From the NCBI GenBank assembly GCA_031308135.1, contig JAHLJT010009436.1, positions 137,708,950 through 137,772,949 of the forward strand: DNA of 64,000 nucleotides, in the 5' to 3' direction. Origin of the DNA: Acheta domesticus (taxonomy: Eukaryota > Arthropoda > Insecta > Orthoptera > Gryllidae). Made by a program: the position numbers and the translations under genes. Below the pieces are notes generated by a model. That model was not told where the DNA came from. It was given only the letters and a program-made list of their open reading frames with translations, and searched no databases. Of the stretch, positions 36,187 to 49,849 are shown one piece after another. The stretch's first letter is position 1. The number at the start of each line of letters is the position of its first letter.

Positions 36187-37490
36187 AAATCATTCAACAA
36201 CATTGGAAATGTGCACATTTCTTTCATTAATGCAATGTTTTAGGGTCAGCAACTAGCAAAGTCATTTGATGTTTAACCTACCACAAATTTCCAAAAAGCC
36301 TATTATGGTGACACAGTTTAGTTTAGTTCCGAGTAATATTATTTAATACTGCTGATGGTACTCTCCAACGTACTGGAAGAAGCTAAGTAGTGTTTTGTCT
36401 CTTCCGTTCACTTGTGCGGTGCGAAGTGTGAAGTTTCCATATGTACTCATATATTGCTCACGTGCGGCTTGTCCCGCTTTCTCCCGAAGTATTCAAATTC
36501 ATTTTGATTAATCGCGAAAAATCTCAGTTGCCAAAAATTACCTTACAACGTACTCATATGCCAGTTTGTTTTCAGCCGGCAAGAAATGGGTAGAACTTTA
36601 TATTTGCAATTAAAGACTAAATATTATTTACACCAGTAAAGAAGCCTCCGAAATCTACTAGTGCAATCTGACTCAGAGATAAAATAATGCGTTGTTTTGA
36701 TCTAGCTTTACTCTTCGTTCGTCCTTACACACTGTGCGCCTCCCGCTTCCACCCTCGGCCCGTGCTGCCGCCGCCGCCGCCGCTGCTCCCGAGCCTCGGT
36801 GCGCGTCATCAGACTAAGCAAAACGGTGCAGGCCGCCAGAGCAAACAATACGCATCTCTCCGGGAAAGAGAAATGCCGGCTTCTTTTTTGCGGATTAGTA
36901 GCAGTCGAGGCTCAAGTGTCAAGGTTCTTCTATCGTCTCAAGGTAGGTGGTCGAGAGATGCAAACCTGGCCCCGAGTGGAGGCTGGAAATCGCTTGCTAA
37001 TATTTGGTTACAACCCGAATGGAATTGCATGCCCAGATTCTTGGAAATGGGTTTGTTGCAACATTGTTCTCATTGCATTCCTTTATTCCTTTACACGAAA
37101 ATATACCATAAACTTGAACCAATGAGTTCCATGTTCTAAAAGCAAAGAATGGATTTGCAAACGAGCAACTTGGATGAACTAGTAGTATGTCTAAATATTC
37201 TCTTCTGAAGAACATTTGCTAGCTTTGCATATAAAGAAATTAATCACGTACAGAAAAGCAACCAAGTGTTTCTATGTGTGTGTGTGTGCGGGGGGCTTAC
37301 TCAGCCAATGATACATTTTCAAAACTATAGCTTTTACTAATTTTCTATACTAAAAGTATTTCAGTGTATCAATTGTTAACGCTATAAATATTAACTATAA
37401 TTCAACAAATAAAAATACATTTTATATTCAGCGTAGATGAAAAGTTATTTATAAGAAAGCAGCAAGTCGTGTGAATACTACACTCGTACT
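36187..37490. other. Intergenic, with a small GC patch at 36,740-36,850
   Basis: A 150-codon + strand frame starts at an ATG at 36,687 and crosses the GC patch, but has no recognisable domain. A gtaggt at 36,940 after tctcaag could be a splice donor, so a short first exon cannot be excluded. No partner exon was found. Confidence 0.4.
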
Positions 37491-37525
37491 CTGCCCCCCC
37501 CCAAACACACACACACACACAACAC
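37491..37525. repeat. C-run followed by (AC)n
   Basis: gcccccccccaaacacacac followed by further AC units. A matching (TG)n-G run, tgtgtgtgtgtgcggggggc, lies at 37,273-37,293, so the two form an inverted pair about 200 bp apart. Confidence 0.8.
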
Positions 37526-39456
37526 ATACACATAGAATCGCGCGGAGTAACATTTTGGTTGCGCCTCTAATCACGTTCATCATAATCTTCCAGTTACGTC
37601 AAAAACATTTCCCTTCAAAATAATTATTGAAAAATTAAAATTCAACAATTCTAAATTCAGAATGTTTCTTCTGTCAATTACTACCTTCCAGATTTACACT
37701 ACTTGCAATATTTTTTATTAACGTCTTTATCACAAAGTTACATGCAATAAAAAGGAGAACGCAACAAAAAGGAGATAATTTTTAATGCGTCTACAATTCC
37801 TAACAGAATGGAGGTTGGCGGAGGGAAAATGTTCCAAAATCATCTCCCAGAACGTTTCAGTTTCTCACCGTGTTTCCTGTTCAGTGGAGATCGAGGCGCC
37901 CTTACTGCGGTTAAGCGGCCGGAACAACATGCCAACCAAATCATTTTCAAAAACCAAACCACCTGAAATTGTGAAGGTCAAACTCATCATCATCATCATA
38001 ATCATCACAATCATAGCTATAGAAATTTTAGGATCCAGTGCTGGCCTACGTAACAGTTATGTACGAGAAATAAGTGAATATTCTAACCTACGTATAAATG
38101 TATTACTAATTAAATGAAATTTGAAAGAACGCCCTGCACATTTTGTACCAAATAATAAAAGGGATTTAAGCGTAAGTATATGCAATTACTAACCAACAGT
38201 GCATGCTCTTGACTGTCAACATTTGCACACAAGTTTTCCCATCAAATTACGTAGCAATCGATCCAGTAGGAATATATATTTTAAAAAAATTATAACTTTA
38301 AGAGTATGTCAAACATCTTTCAGCGTCTTTTCGTGAGACTTCAATTTTTAGTCTCGGTTTGTCGAAGAAATAATGTATTTAGTTATTTAAATAACCTTAT
38401 ATACAACGTTATTTGACTTCTTTGCGTAGTAAGCGCATGTAAAATTAAGAATACTATTGAAAAAAAAGTGTTTCTTTCTAGTAGTAGAGTAGTATAAGAA
38501 AACAATACGAAGAAGATCCCTGACAGATAACGAAGGCAACACACAGGACTACATTATCAGCCAAAATAGAACACGCCAGAAGATTTGAGAACTCATCGCA
38601 AACCTTCTCCAGAAAAATACCAGTATTAAAATTGCGATAGATTCCATTGTCTGCCAACAATGCTAGGTAAGAGAAATGCATCAAGTTCTGCAAATCGATC
38701 ATTAAAATTATTTTACCAGAATATACTGGTCATTTATTTAAAGACAGGAAAATTCTCTAGATAAGTTTTTTATAACAATATTAAATGTGATACTTAGTAA
38801 ATGCAACGTTTCGGAAATTGATTACATTAAAATTATTGTTTGAATAACAATCTGATTGAATATGCAATTAATTCTCTTTTATTTGAATAATTATTTCTTC
38901 AATGTTATATGTTAAGGTGATATCAAGACGGTTTTGGCGGGTAGATTCCACGACCATTAGATTTTCTGTACAACATTCACCATCATAACAAACACTACGT
39001 TTTCTTGTTGTCATGTCGGAAATTGAAAAATGTAAGAACTGCCTCTCCGTTCTACTAGTTACAATTCCGCAGCGATTGTCGTATTAAGAAATTTTAAACA
39101 TAGGTTGTGTTCACCAAAGGAATAATAATGAAATAAAACTCGTAGGTATTGTATAATTACGTAAATATAAGTAATAATAATGTAAAAACTGACAAAATAT
39201 AAGAAATTAAAATTGGTAAGCCACATTTGTTTACGAATTATTTTTTTGGCACATTCCCTTAAAATAAAGAGAACGAACGTTGTAAAATATTATCACATAA
39301 AATAAAAAAATCATAAAAAATATTGGCATTATGTGAAAAATTTCCTTTAATAGATTATTTCCTTATTTATATCATTAACTCGTCATCTTTCTGCATACGT
39401 TTCCAATAGTTGATATTTTCTCAATTAACAACAATTTGTTCTAGAAACTCGCTTCC
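37526..39456. other. AT-rich intergenic sequence
   Basis: No gene recognised. An (atc)n run lies at 37,984-38,010. ggttgcgcctctaatc at 37,558 matches the tRNA-like sequence of 13.7 kb. Confidence 0.55.
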
Positions 39457-40021
39457 ATGATTGATTGATTGATTAGTGATTCCTGGCGCGTCAACTGTAA
39501 AGGTTATTAGACCCGACAGTGCTGTGCACGTTTTTCCTCGGGAGGTAGCGGTGATCTTACCCCGCGGGATGGTGAGATCCGGGGCTGAACTGAGTACCTG
39601 TCGGCTAGCGGGGTTTTTCCCGAACCAGGTATCTCCCACCAGCGGGGCACGGCTCCTGCCGGAACAATCTCTAACCTCCCGACCGGTCTCCCGGCATGTG
39701 TCGTAGTCTATGCATGTTTGTGTAAGTGTGTGAAAGCAAGGAGTGAGGATAGGACAAGGAAGGGTAAGGAAAGATAATGAGCGATCCGTTTGTTAGGGTA
39801 CTGTTCCGGCATTCGACTGGTATTGATCGGAGGAACAACGAAAAACTACCCATCAGAGCAGCCGACCGCTAAAATTCTCCTCCACAAAGCGACTGAATTC
39901 GACCTACTAGCTCTCTAGGTGCTGACGAAATTCCTGCCACCGTCTGGACTCGGACCTAGGACCTCTGAGTGAGAGATATTGTAGTGACATTAGTTAATGC
40001 TCTGAGTCACCTCTTCCGGTG
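39457..40021 (-). mobile_element. tRNA-derived SINE, copy C (longest, best preserved)
   Basis: The tail is at the left (ttgattgattgattagtgat) and the head at the right. On the minus strand the B box is in ggtcctaggtccgagtcc (39,948-39,965). It contains all blocks seen in the other copies: ggcgcgtcaactgtaaaggt, gggtttttcccgaaccaggt, gaccggtctcccggcatgtg and tttgttagggtactgttccg. At about 565 bp it is long for a SINE. No open frame of interest. Confidence 0.9.
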
Positions 40022-40189
40022 TGTTCCAGAAATGTTTCAGCCCAAAATTAATGAAATAACGAGTCGACTTCAAACAATTTCCAAGACCTCCCTGCCCACA
40101 AGCGAACCCTAGCGCTTTACAAGTCAAGCAACAATACTTCAACTGCGTGGGCGTCTACCCTCGCCGGCACTCATTACACGACGACATTT

Positions 40190-41000
40190 ATTGCAAATGA
40201 GGACGATGAGTCACGACGTCACGTCGCCGGCCCCATTAAAACCATCGTCGCCGCCGCCATCGCGGCCGTCGTTTCACGAATTCCCGCCCGGAAATTGCAG
40301 GTCGGCGCGGTGCGGCGCGGCGGTCGATCACCTGAGCACGAGGGACCGGGGCAAAGGGTGGCCGGCGCGGGGGCGGCCGCGGCTGCGGGCGGGGCGCGCG
40401 AAGGGGCGGGGCCCCGGCACGCGGCCGCTCCCCCTCCCCCCGCCGCGCGAGGTAAACACCGGGCTCGCATGCGGGGACAGGTAGCGCGCGGGGGAAGCGC
40501 CCCCTCAGCACGCGGGCTGGCGGCGGCGGCGGCGGCGGGCGGCCGGCGTGTGCAGCGCCACGCGCGGCGGCGGCGGTGGCGGTGGCGGCGGCGGCGGGGC
40601 CGTGTGAGACAGCGGGACCGCCGCGGTTCCCACGCGGGTCGCGCCAGCTGCTCGCTGCCTGCGCCGCGCCGCGCAACGCAGCCAGCGCCCTCCTCGCCGC
40701 CACTGTGCGGGGCTCTCCCGCGCAGCCAGCCCTCCGTATGACGCCGAAGGAGGAGGAGGAGGCGTCGCGACGCTACTGATAGCCGTGCGCGATATGCGGA
40801 CGCGACGCGACGCGACGCGGTGCGGTGCGGCGGAGGCAGCTGCCACGCACCTCGCGCGGGAACCGCTCCCCGACGCCGACGCCGACGCCGACGCCCGGTG
40901 CGAAGGAGAAGTGCACGCTCGAACACGCGCCCCCTGCCGGAGGAGGAAGCGCGGGAGCCAAGTTAATGGCCGAGGGCGCTGGTGGATGATGTAACGCGAG
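40190..41000. promoter_or_regulatory. Strongest CpG island of the middle region
   Basis: About 0.8 kb of extreme GC with (cgg)n at 40,517-40,535 and 40,565-40,600, (gacgcc)n at 40,871-40,892 and (gacgc)n at 40,800-40,820. A cacgacgtcacgtcg element lies at 40,212-40,226. Open frames of up to 235 codons exist on both strands, but all are Arg/Ala/Pro low-complexity. Likely a promoter or non-coding first exon; direction unknown. Confidence 0.45.
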
Positions 41001-41499
41001 GCGGGAAGTGGGAAGTTTTAGAAGATAAAGTATCCTTCCTATTCCTTTCTACAATATCCCAAATCAAAATTTGTAAATATTTGTGGCTATTGAAATGGAG
41101 GCTAACAGCAAGAACACACATTTAAAGGAGTATTTATCATTTTCATGAACGGTACTAATGTGTTGGAAGGCTTTTCATTTCATATATTTATTTTACTGTA
41201 AATGGATGTCACCTAAAGGTATGCCATTAATATTTCTAGGACGCCAATTATTAATTGAAACTATTAACTTCTACAAAACAATTCTGAGGTAGTACGTATA
41301 TTAGTATTTTGGTAGATCTACGAATTTCTCGTACAGTAACTTTACACCTTCAGGTTCCAAGGAAAATAAAACTGTAGAACGACTATCAAAGACATTTCTT
41401 AAATTTAAAATGAAATGTTAAGAAATGATACAGAATTACGATAAATATATTTTTTCAGTTCTAAATATTCAAACCAAAATGATTGCTGTTTATAAAGAG

Positions 41500-41775
41500 T
41501 ACAGAGCATGACGTGGCAGGTTAAAAATACATCCCTGCGGCACAGACTCCTAGGTTCCAGCAGCTGTTTTGGTTCCTCTCAGAAGTCATGACCTCTCGCT
41601 CACATGCTAGGTCCCCAACGCGACCGGTGCTCAACAATTGACGAGCGCTTGGGCCGGCAGGGTCACAGCATCACCTGCGAGGAGCAGCAGCTGATGTAAC
41701 GCGGGGGACCGGTCGCGAACGATTTCATGGAGGCCGCTGTGGGACTGTGGGAAGGCTTCCAAAAAGCTAACAAAG
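41500..41775. promoter_or_regulatory. Unique GC-moderate block, candidate enhancer
   Basis: Non-repetitive block with two cagctg E-boxes (in cagcagctgttttgg and agcagcagctgatg), tgtgggaaggc (close to a Su(H)/RBPJ site) and ggaccggtcgcgaacga. A combination of E-boxes and an RBPJ-like site is typical of Notch-responsive enhancers, but this is motif inference only. Confidence 0.25.
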
Positions 41776-44700
41776 TTAATTGCGCCGAAATGCAATGCAG
41801 TCATTCCAGAAACTTGGAGAATAGAGAATAAACACGCATGTTCCTTTGCAGTGGTGTGCTTAAATGAAAAAGCACATTTTGCTTATTGTCCATGCGACTG
41901 CAGCATTTTGTGTTGCTCGGAACACGATGTGGTAATGGCGTTTCCTGTTCTCTTTGTGTACACAGAGTGTTTAGCAAAAATGATATCCAGTTACACGTTA
42001 GCATTAATGGTATTAATGCTATCGGCTGCCATACACTAACGATTTTCGAATATTACACCTGCCAATTTAAATAAATATTCAGTCAAGCAGCAGTCAAGTA
42101 GATGAAAGCGGAATCATAAATCTGGTTCCTCCTTTTTCCCTGAAGTATACGAATGTGGTTCGAGCGGCAGTTCTATCGCAAGTAAAATATAGAACATTTC
42201 CTCATTCCAATTTAGCGCCTACAGGGGTTTTATACGTACTTTGGGACAGCATTGCAAATTTAGTAGCAATCACAGCGCTGCAGAAAACTGTGATTACTAA
42301 TTGGCATGAAAACTCACTTTTTGAAAATTATTTTGTAAAGATCACAGAGAAAATTCTAAAATATTCATTTTCAATTATCTTTAAGTTGTGTATTTTTCAT
42401 TTTCCCTCAACTTTAACGTCATTTTATAGTAAAAGGATGACAGAAAACTGGTGAAAAAGTTGCATCTGTTACAAACTTACAATACTGCATTTTCTTCTTA
42501 CATTCAAGAGTCATTCCTTTCTTATCAAAGTAACAAATATTCGTTTTAAGCTATTAATTTTTGTGAATTCATCTCCGTTCAAATAAATATACAAAGTATT
42601 TACTAATCGGTCTATTAATGTGATTAAGAATTATACGTGAATTACTACTTGATTCTGTAGATTATAATGCTAACAAAAATAGTAAATTGTTTTAATTTCT
42701 TATTCACTGTTTTAATTCCATTCATAGAATTTATTAGTGCAAAAGTAATTTGAGTCTTTCATAAGACACATACGAATAATGACACATCGTATAATGGAAA
42801 AACCAAATTCAAGAAAATACAGAAATATACAAAAATATGTCAATTTCATCGTTCATTGCCATAAGCATTTTCATATATTACAGCATTTTCAAATCCCTAA
42901 ACTTTTATAAAATGCATGGGACGTCCATGCGGTAAACAAAACCTAACGTCCTTAATTAAAAGAGACGTAGAATAACAATATAGCATTCAAATTCTCGTTT
43001 AATTGAACATTGTTGTTTTTTAGGCAATAACAAAATAGAAATTCGAAAAAATATTGGAATTAGTATTCAGCAATATTTCGCCATTAAATCTCTCTAAAAA
43101 ACGTATCAAGTGAAGCAAGTAAATGCAACTCATAAAAAGAGGAATGAATTTTAAAACAATATTATTACAAGTTTACTACAACACAATAGTTCAAATTGCT
43201 TATAAATTAAAAAAATCATTAAAAATCTTTCACATGTAATGTTATATCCAAAAATATTCTCAACCATAAACTCGAACAAGAACGTGTCTGAATATATATC
43301 ACTGTTGGATATCACTGTGCTCTATATATCACTATCCATTGGAAGTCACTGTGTTCTACCCTGCTTTTAAATGGAAAAATATCTTTCATTTCATTTCTTT
43401 GGTATAATGAATACATACAAATTTACGAAAAAGAAGCTTTGGGGTTACTGTTTATTTGTTCTGTACATGTGCGCAAACTATAATGCAAACTAAAAATAAT
43501 GAAAATCAATTTTGAGAAAATTGATGAATTGTTTTGAAAAAATTGAAAAATTAGCCGTCTTTCGTCGCACATTTCCAAATTATATATTCAATTAGCCCCC
43601 TCTGATTTCCAAGATGAATACATTGTTAGTGATGCCTTTCTATATGGAATGTAACTTTCGAAGAGAAATGCACGAACGGAATGCAAACGCATTCTCAACT
43701 GGCAAAGGTAAGTAATGAGCTTTCGCAGGAATAATAAATCAATAAACAACTCATAAAAAAATTGTGCTTCAATATTTCTAATTTTTAACTACTACTAATA
43801 AAAATGATAACAATAATAATAATGATGATAATAATAATAATAATTTAATTACATATGATACGTTTTTCAAAGCATTACATTAATATTTCCAACACAGATG
43901 ATATTGCCATTTTTGTTTTGAATGGAAAATTTGAAGAAGGTGAATAGAAGAACAACTTAACTCCGGTTGTTTTCTATTTTCTTTTGATCTGCGATAGACT
44001 TCCACGTGAATCAATAAATGCCGAGAACAAGAGATGGCGCAGAAGTTATTGTTCGAATGAACTGCTTGCTACTTGAGGTGCGAACTGTTTCACCGCCAAT
44101 TCGTTGTGCTGGTTAGTTCACTAGTTTATTTACTCGTTGTGCTGGTTAGGTCACTAGTTAATTCATTAGTTTATTTCATCTTTATATATTTTGTCAAAAT
44201 GACGGTGACTTAACAGTTTTATGTTTGGGTCTTATTGGTTTTAAGTTTGTCTCTTGAATTGAAGTCGTAATTTTTGTACCGCGTATCGACGAAGAAACTT
44301 CTCCTTAACAATTCTGATTAGTCCAATTCAGTTTTGTATCATTTTCTTATACAAAACATTCACGAAAAAGATTGTATTTATTGTATTTTTGTAAGTCTTA
44401 AGCCTATCCTAAACATGTATTTTTTTAAAGAATTTATAATTTGTTTCTTTACTGGTGGCTTAAATGAAAATATGGAAAGAATAAATTAAATGAAAGAATA
44501 ACTTACGATACACTGTTATTTATATTGCACTATTTGCATTAAGATTATACTTCAAATTTACTGGTTGTACCTGTTTTACAATTAAATTACAAAATACATG
44601 AACTCCATGTCCTATTATATACCGATTAAAAAATAATAAAAGCATACATGAAAACTTGAAACTAATTTTTTTGAAATTGATTTTTTAATGGTAAGGTTTT

Positions 44701-45840
44701 TTATTAATATAATTAATATTATTAAGTTATGTAACTTTCATTCAAATATACATTCTAGACCTTACATGCAATCAAGCCATTGTTTTTGGAAAATCGCTTC
44801 AGTTCAATATTTGCTGCTTATTTGTCGCATACAATATGAGGAAGATCTTAATAATTATTACATCGAAAACAAAATAAGGAATACCTATAGAATGATGCAG
44901 TCTCACATTAGGCTTAAATATCTTGATCTGAAAATCAAAAATTGGTATTTTACAAAATTGCGATGTTGGCAGATCAGAAACACTGAAGCCAGTGGACAGG
45001 ATAGTATACTAAAAAATTTTATAATAATACGGAATAGTATAAATAATACTGTTACAAAAACATGTTCAAAGATATTTCCATTCTATCGTCCAAAGGATTA
45101 TAAATATTAGATTACAAAATCAAAAGAAAAATCATTTTGCTAATAGAAATGCTTTAATTACGCCACACGCGTTACATATTGAACAATCTATGGGCGTCGT
45201 TCCTTTGCTGTGATCTAGCAATAAAAACCAATTGCAGTAGGGTCATGATCATTAAAATAAATCGATTTAAATTATTATTGAAATAAAATATTTCTTTATA
45301 CCACTGATTTATATCAACAAAACTCTTTACTTTACCTTACACGAAGAATATATTATAATTGCAAAATTTCGATGACGGGATTATTTCCGAATTATTCATT
45401 TCCAGGGCTCTCGATATAAAAGTGGTTTTAAAACTTTTTTTGTAAACGTCCAGGAGATTTATATAATTGTCACCATTCCCGTCACCTTGTTGGAACGGGA
45501 GATTATTACCGAAACTCACATTTAAGTTTTTCTACAAAACGGATTTCAATAAAACTTCTGAATTGTCGAAAATGGCAAAAGTTCTTAACATTTTCAACTC
45601 ATCTATAACTATTTAATTGAAGCTCGTTTATGAAGCTTATAAGAACTGGGGAAAAATTCAAAAGCAATGAAACAATTTCAATTTTGGCTGAAAAATGCAA
45701 CCGCCTACTTCATTATGTTTTTCTGTCTGTATTCATATTGAATTCCGCCTGTCTGAATTATCATACTAGAGTGTTTACGACACAGCCGACACCACGAGAC
45801 AGCAAGCCTCCAAGGAAGAGGTCGCCCGTTATTTAAAAAA
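41776..45840. other. AT-rich intergenic sequence
   Basis: No gene recognised. Contains an (aat/gat)n microsatellite at 43,795-43,850. The + strand frame at 44,688-45,110 (140 codons) is AT-driven and unlike any family I know. Confidence 0.5.
44101..44166. repeat. 33-bp tandem duplication
   Basis: tcgttgtgctggttag begins at 44,101 and again at 44,134, followed in both by tcactagtt. A few differences separate the units. Confidence 0.85.
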
Positions 45841-46084
45841 TTGCAAGAAACGTTTAGTGTTGTGGAACAGAAACTTTTTTTAATATTTATAGTTAGTAAA
45901 GAACTTCAATTACATCAGGGCACTTCCTTGAGCTCATATGTTAATCAACATTCATATATACTATCTGTCCTATTTACATTTAATACAAAATTATAACACT
46001 GAGCAAAATACCACATTTGTGAGTAATACATACATACAGTTATTATAATCACATCAAATATTTACAACCATATCACCAACAATT

Positions 46085-47005
46085 CATAGCGACTTTAAGC
46101 GATCTTTGGGATAGTGTGACAATATCCTGGATGGTGCGTAAGCTGTACGGCCAAGGTTGAGAGTTCTTTTGCTAGGACAAGCTTTAAGCCTTAAATAAAA
46201 GTTTTTGGATAGTTTATTTATGTGCGGTTTAATGCAACTAACGTTTAATGCCCTTTGGATTTGCGTTTTACAGATAAACCAGGGATCTTTGGTAACTAGT
46301 CTTAGGAATTTGTTTTGGATTATTTCTAATTTATTAATATGCGTGTTTTTATCTCCTCCCCACACGGGGAAGGCATATGCGAGAGACAGGCGAATTATTG
46401 ATTTATAAATTGTTACTCCGTTTTCTATTCTTAATGCTGAGTTTTTATTTATTAATGGGTAAAGTTTGACAAGTTTTGTATAGGTATTCTTTGCGATATC
46501 AACTATGTGGTTTTTCCACGTTCATCTATCTAATTTTACTCCTAGATATTTGGCGGGTTGGTTATTGTTTATCCAGAGAACCTGATTGCTATTGACTGTT
46601 AACACTGGGCGGGTTATAAATCTTTTAAGCTAAAGAATTTTAGTTTGTGATTTGTTTGGATTTATCTGGATTCTTCATATGTCAGTCCATTTAATTGAGG
46701 TATTTAAATTATTTTGAAGGTATTTCAGGGCAATATCAAGTTCTTCGTGTTGTGAAAGGATGGCTGTGTCACCTGCGAAAAAGGCTATTTCGGTATCTAT
46801 TAATTTCGGAAAATGAGCAAGGTAACTTTTGAATAAAGTTGATGACAATGGAGAACCTTGTGAACTCCAGGTGAGATTCTGTATTTATCTGATATGGTGT
46901 CGTGTATTTTGATATTGAACGATCTGTTTAGCAAAAAGCTTTCAATTATATTTTGCAGATATTTGGGAATGCCTAGATGGCAGTAAAGAACTGTTTTGCT
47001 GTGTC
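46085..47005 (-). mobile_element. Jockey-clade LINE relic, C-terminal half of reverse transcriptase
   Basis: Read on the minus strand, consecutive segments in shifting frames match jockey-clade polymerase. In order they are HLGIPKYLQNIIESFLLNR, FAGDTAILSQHEELDIAL (the YADD step with Tyr-Ala-Asp changed to Phe-Ala-Gly), LKYLQNNLNTSIKWTDI, NQPAKYLGVKLDR, WKNHIVDIAKNTYTKL, LAYAFPVWGGD, then KLEIIQNKFLRLVTK with DPWFI, and a last frame ending PKDRLKSL before the stop at 46,084. Internal stops, a frameshift and the altered catalytic motif make it dead. The 5' part is missing. Confidence 0.85.
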
Positions 47006-49845
47006 GTACGCACTATACTGTGTTGTCGCTGTATTTGTAAAGACTGTTTTTGTTAAAATATTTCATTTATTGAGTCAAAAGCGTTTTTTCTTTTCTTGCC
47101 CTCGAGGAGTGTACTCGAGGAGTGCTACTTTTTAGAAAAATATATGGTGTAGTTTCGGTCACTGGTAATCAACTATGAAAACCTATAAAATTTAGAAAAA
47201 TGTGAAAGTTCGAACTTAGTTTCAACTTGAATATAGGTCCACTTTGAACTACTCTACGTAAATTTTCAAGCTACAGATTTATTTTTTAAAACAAATTATT
47301 CCTCAAAATTGTATCTATAAATCATTTAGTTCATCTAGAGTTTTGTTATTTGGAAAGGACACACAAATGTACTTTTCTGGAATATTAATATTTACGTTAC
47401 AGGTTTATTTAATAGTTCAATGCAATTGCAAGTACAAATGCATCGTATGATTTCTGATGAGGTTTTTCGGAATACCAAATTTTAATGTAAATATGTTTTC
47501 CAGTTGGTGTAAATAATGAAAACAATCTGCGCAATTGATGCGCAATAGAGAGAGTTTCAAACCCCAGAACACGCAGACGTTTTTATTCACACTGTTTGTT
47601 AGAAGAGCACAATACAGTAAATTCAAAGACAGTATTCTATTTTCATTAAGACATTTCAATGTTCAAAAATTGAAGATTTTTTCGAATGCCTCATGATTCG
47701 TTTGAAGAGTTTTCAAGAGATATCTGAAATGTTAGAAGAATACTGTTGCAATATTATAATAATACCTAACAGAAAACGTATGAGCTGATGTAGAGTCACT
47801 AATTTCTGTACTTTTCATCAGGGCGACACGCCATCTTTTTTACGACTTGCTGCAATTACAAATTAATAAAATTTATAAATTAATTGATTATATAGATTTA
47901 CCGTAGCAATTTATAACGCTAATCGAACATTTGGAAAACGAAGTAGCCTTGGATTATTTAACTCATGTCATGACTAAAATATACTTATAAAGGGAAAATG
48001 TGTTCTATAATTTTTTCAATGAAAACTATAAATTGATATAATATAATTTTCACATATATTTTATTTTACTTCAAAATGTTATATTATTTACCTTTACCAT
48101 TATTTTAACTTTAACTTTAATTTTAACTACTGAAAGAAACAAAGATACGAGTAGAAATGTAAATATTAAAACCTCTATGAATCATTCTTGTGCTTTACGT
48201 TGATAGAAAATTAACTTTAAATTTAAACACTCTTGACTGGTGAATTTGTAATGTCGAACTAAGAGTGAATTAATAATGTCCATTCATATTTTGATATAGG
48301 GTGAAGACAGGGTAATAGAAACAATTTATATAACACTGATTTCAACTTCAGGTTAAATTTATGTCAAACGGTTTCGAGTATTCTCATTTCAGTTTTAGGT
48401 TTTAATGAACGAGTAGACATTTTAGATAATAAAATAAGCGTTTTAGGCACAAAACGTTTGTTCCTAGATATCATAGAGCCATGAAATGTGTTCATATTAA
48501 TTTATTGCGAGTGCCAGCGTCAGAAGAATAACTGGGGTTACTGTTGATTTATTCTGTACATGTTCAAGCGAATAAAGATTTGTTTGAAAATCCGTAGTTT
48601 ACTTATGTCAAGTCTAAAACAAGATAGTATAACATTTCGAAGTATCTTTGGTTAACTTGCTTATTAAATGGCGCATCAATTATTCTGCGTATTCTGCATT
48701 CATTATTATTTACATTAGTATTTATTAGCATTACATTAGTATTTATATTAGTATTTATTAGTTTTACATTAGTATTTACAGAGACAGGTAAGAAATCAAA
48801 CGGTGGATAAAGGCAACAGATTTGTCCGTGGGCAAAGTGGAAGGAGAGATTCATGGATATCGGCGACAAGACATACAAGGTGAAGCGATGCCGGGAAAAG
48901 TGAAAGTTGTCGAAAAAGCATCAAATAATAAATTAATATATTTCTATGAATGCTCCTCGCTTTCCAATTGATGTCATAGAAATCGGTAGCGAGTTCTCAT
49001 TTTCATGTTTTTTTCAATTTTGGAGGTGGAATTTCGTTTAACTACAAAATATTTAGTGGATTTCAATACATTACCTAGAGATTTACAATTTAAATTAATT
49101 GACCCACAGATAAAATAACTTGATTAGCTAGCTATTAGTTTAGATTTATCAAAATGAAAAGAGAATAGTGAATTTGTACCGTCACGTTGAGAAGATTTTG
49201 TTATTCAACCCAGCAAAAACCACGACTAAGAATTTTCAAATATAGTTTTAGTTTGCACAAAGATATTTTTAAAAATTCCACCCGAACCTACTATCTCTAA
49301 TTGGAAAACGCAGCGTTGACAATTTAATTGCAACTGTTGATCTAGCTCGAAGGCTTGGGATTTAAGGTATCATTATATACGAGAATATAGAAACATAATA
49401 GATATTTTATATGAATGTTTATGTTTTCAAAAATAAACATAACAAATAACATGGAAATTGTATATAAGGCGATAAAGTATAATATTGAAAATATTAGTAT
49501 TTACGGTTGAATAACGACTCATTTGAGTAACAAATCTGGTAAGATGTCTTATAATTAATTTTGCGAAGTCAGTGAACTGAGAAACGCCCGAAGAGAAACA
49601 ATTAAATACAATTGAAGGGAGAGTAAAAATGAGAAGACTTCTCTAGAATAATATTCCCTAGATTCGGCAAACATTCTAGTTATCACAATCTTGATCATAA
49701 TAATATATATCCTACTCATTTGCAATCATTAGAGGACAATTTCAAAACAATATGGATCGCATTTTTCGAGAGAAAAGCGTTTTCCCCACAAACGAAATGT
49801 TGAGTGAAGTTTTTTATTTTTTTAAGCGAGCTTTCGCACGCGTGT
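47006..49845. other. AT-rich intergenic sequence
   Basis: No gene recognised. acattagtatttattag units repeat at 48,710-48,780. A 30-bp block at 48,533 is 28/30 identical to one at 43,440. Confidence 0.55.
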
Positions 49846-49849
49846 GTCG

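Noticed and set aside
40219..40926. 235-codon minus-strand frame in a CpG island
   Set aside because: Arg/Ala/Pro low complexity from (CGG)n and (GACGCC)n repeats, with equally long frames on the other strand.
44688..45110. 140-codon + strand frame
   Set aside because: AT-driven composition (Ile, Asn, Lys), no recognised domain, no splice sites or promoter.
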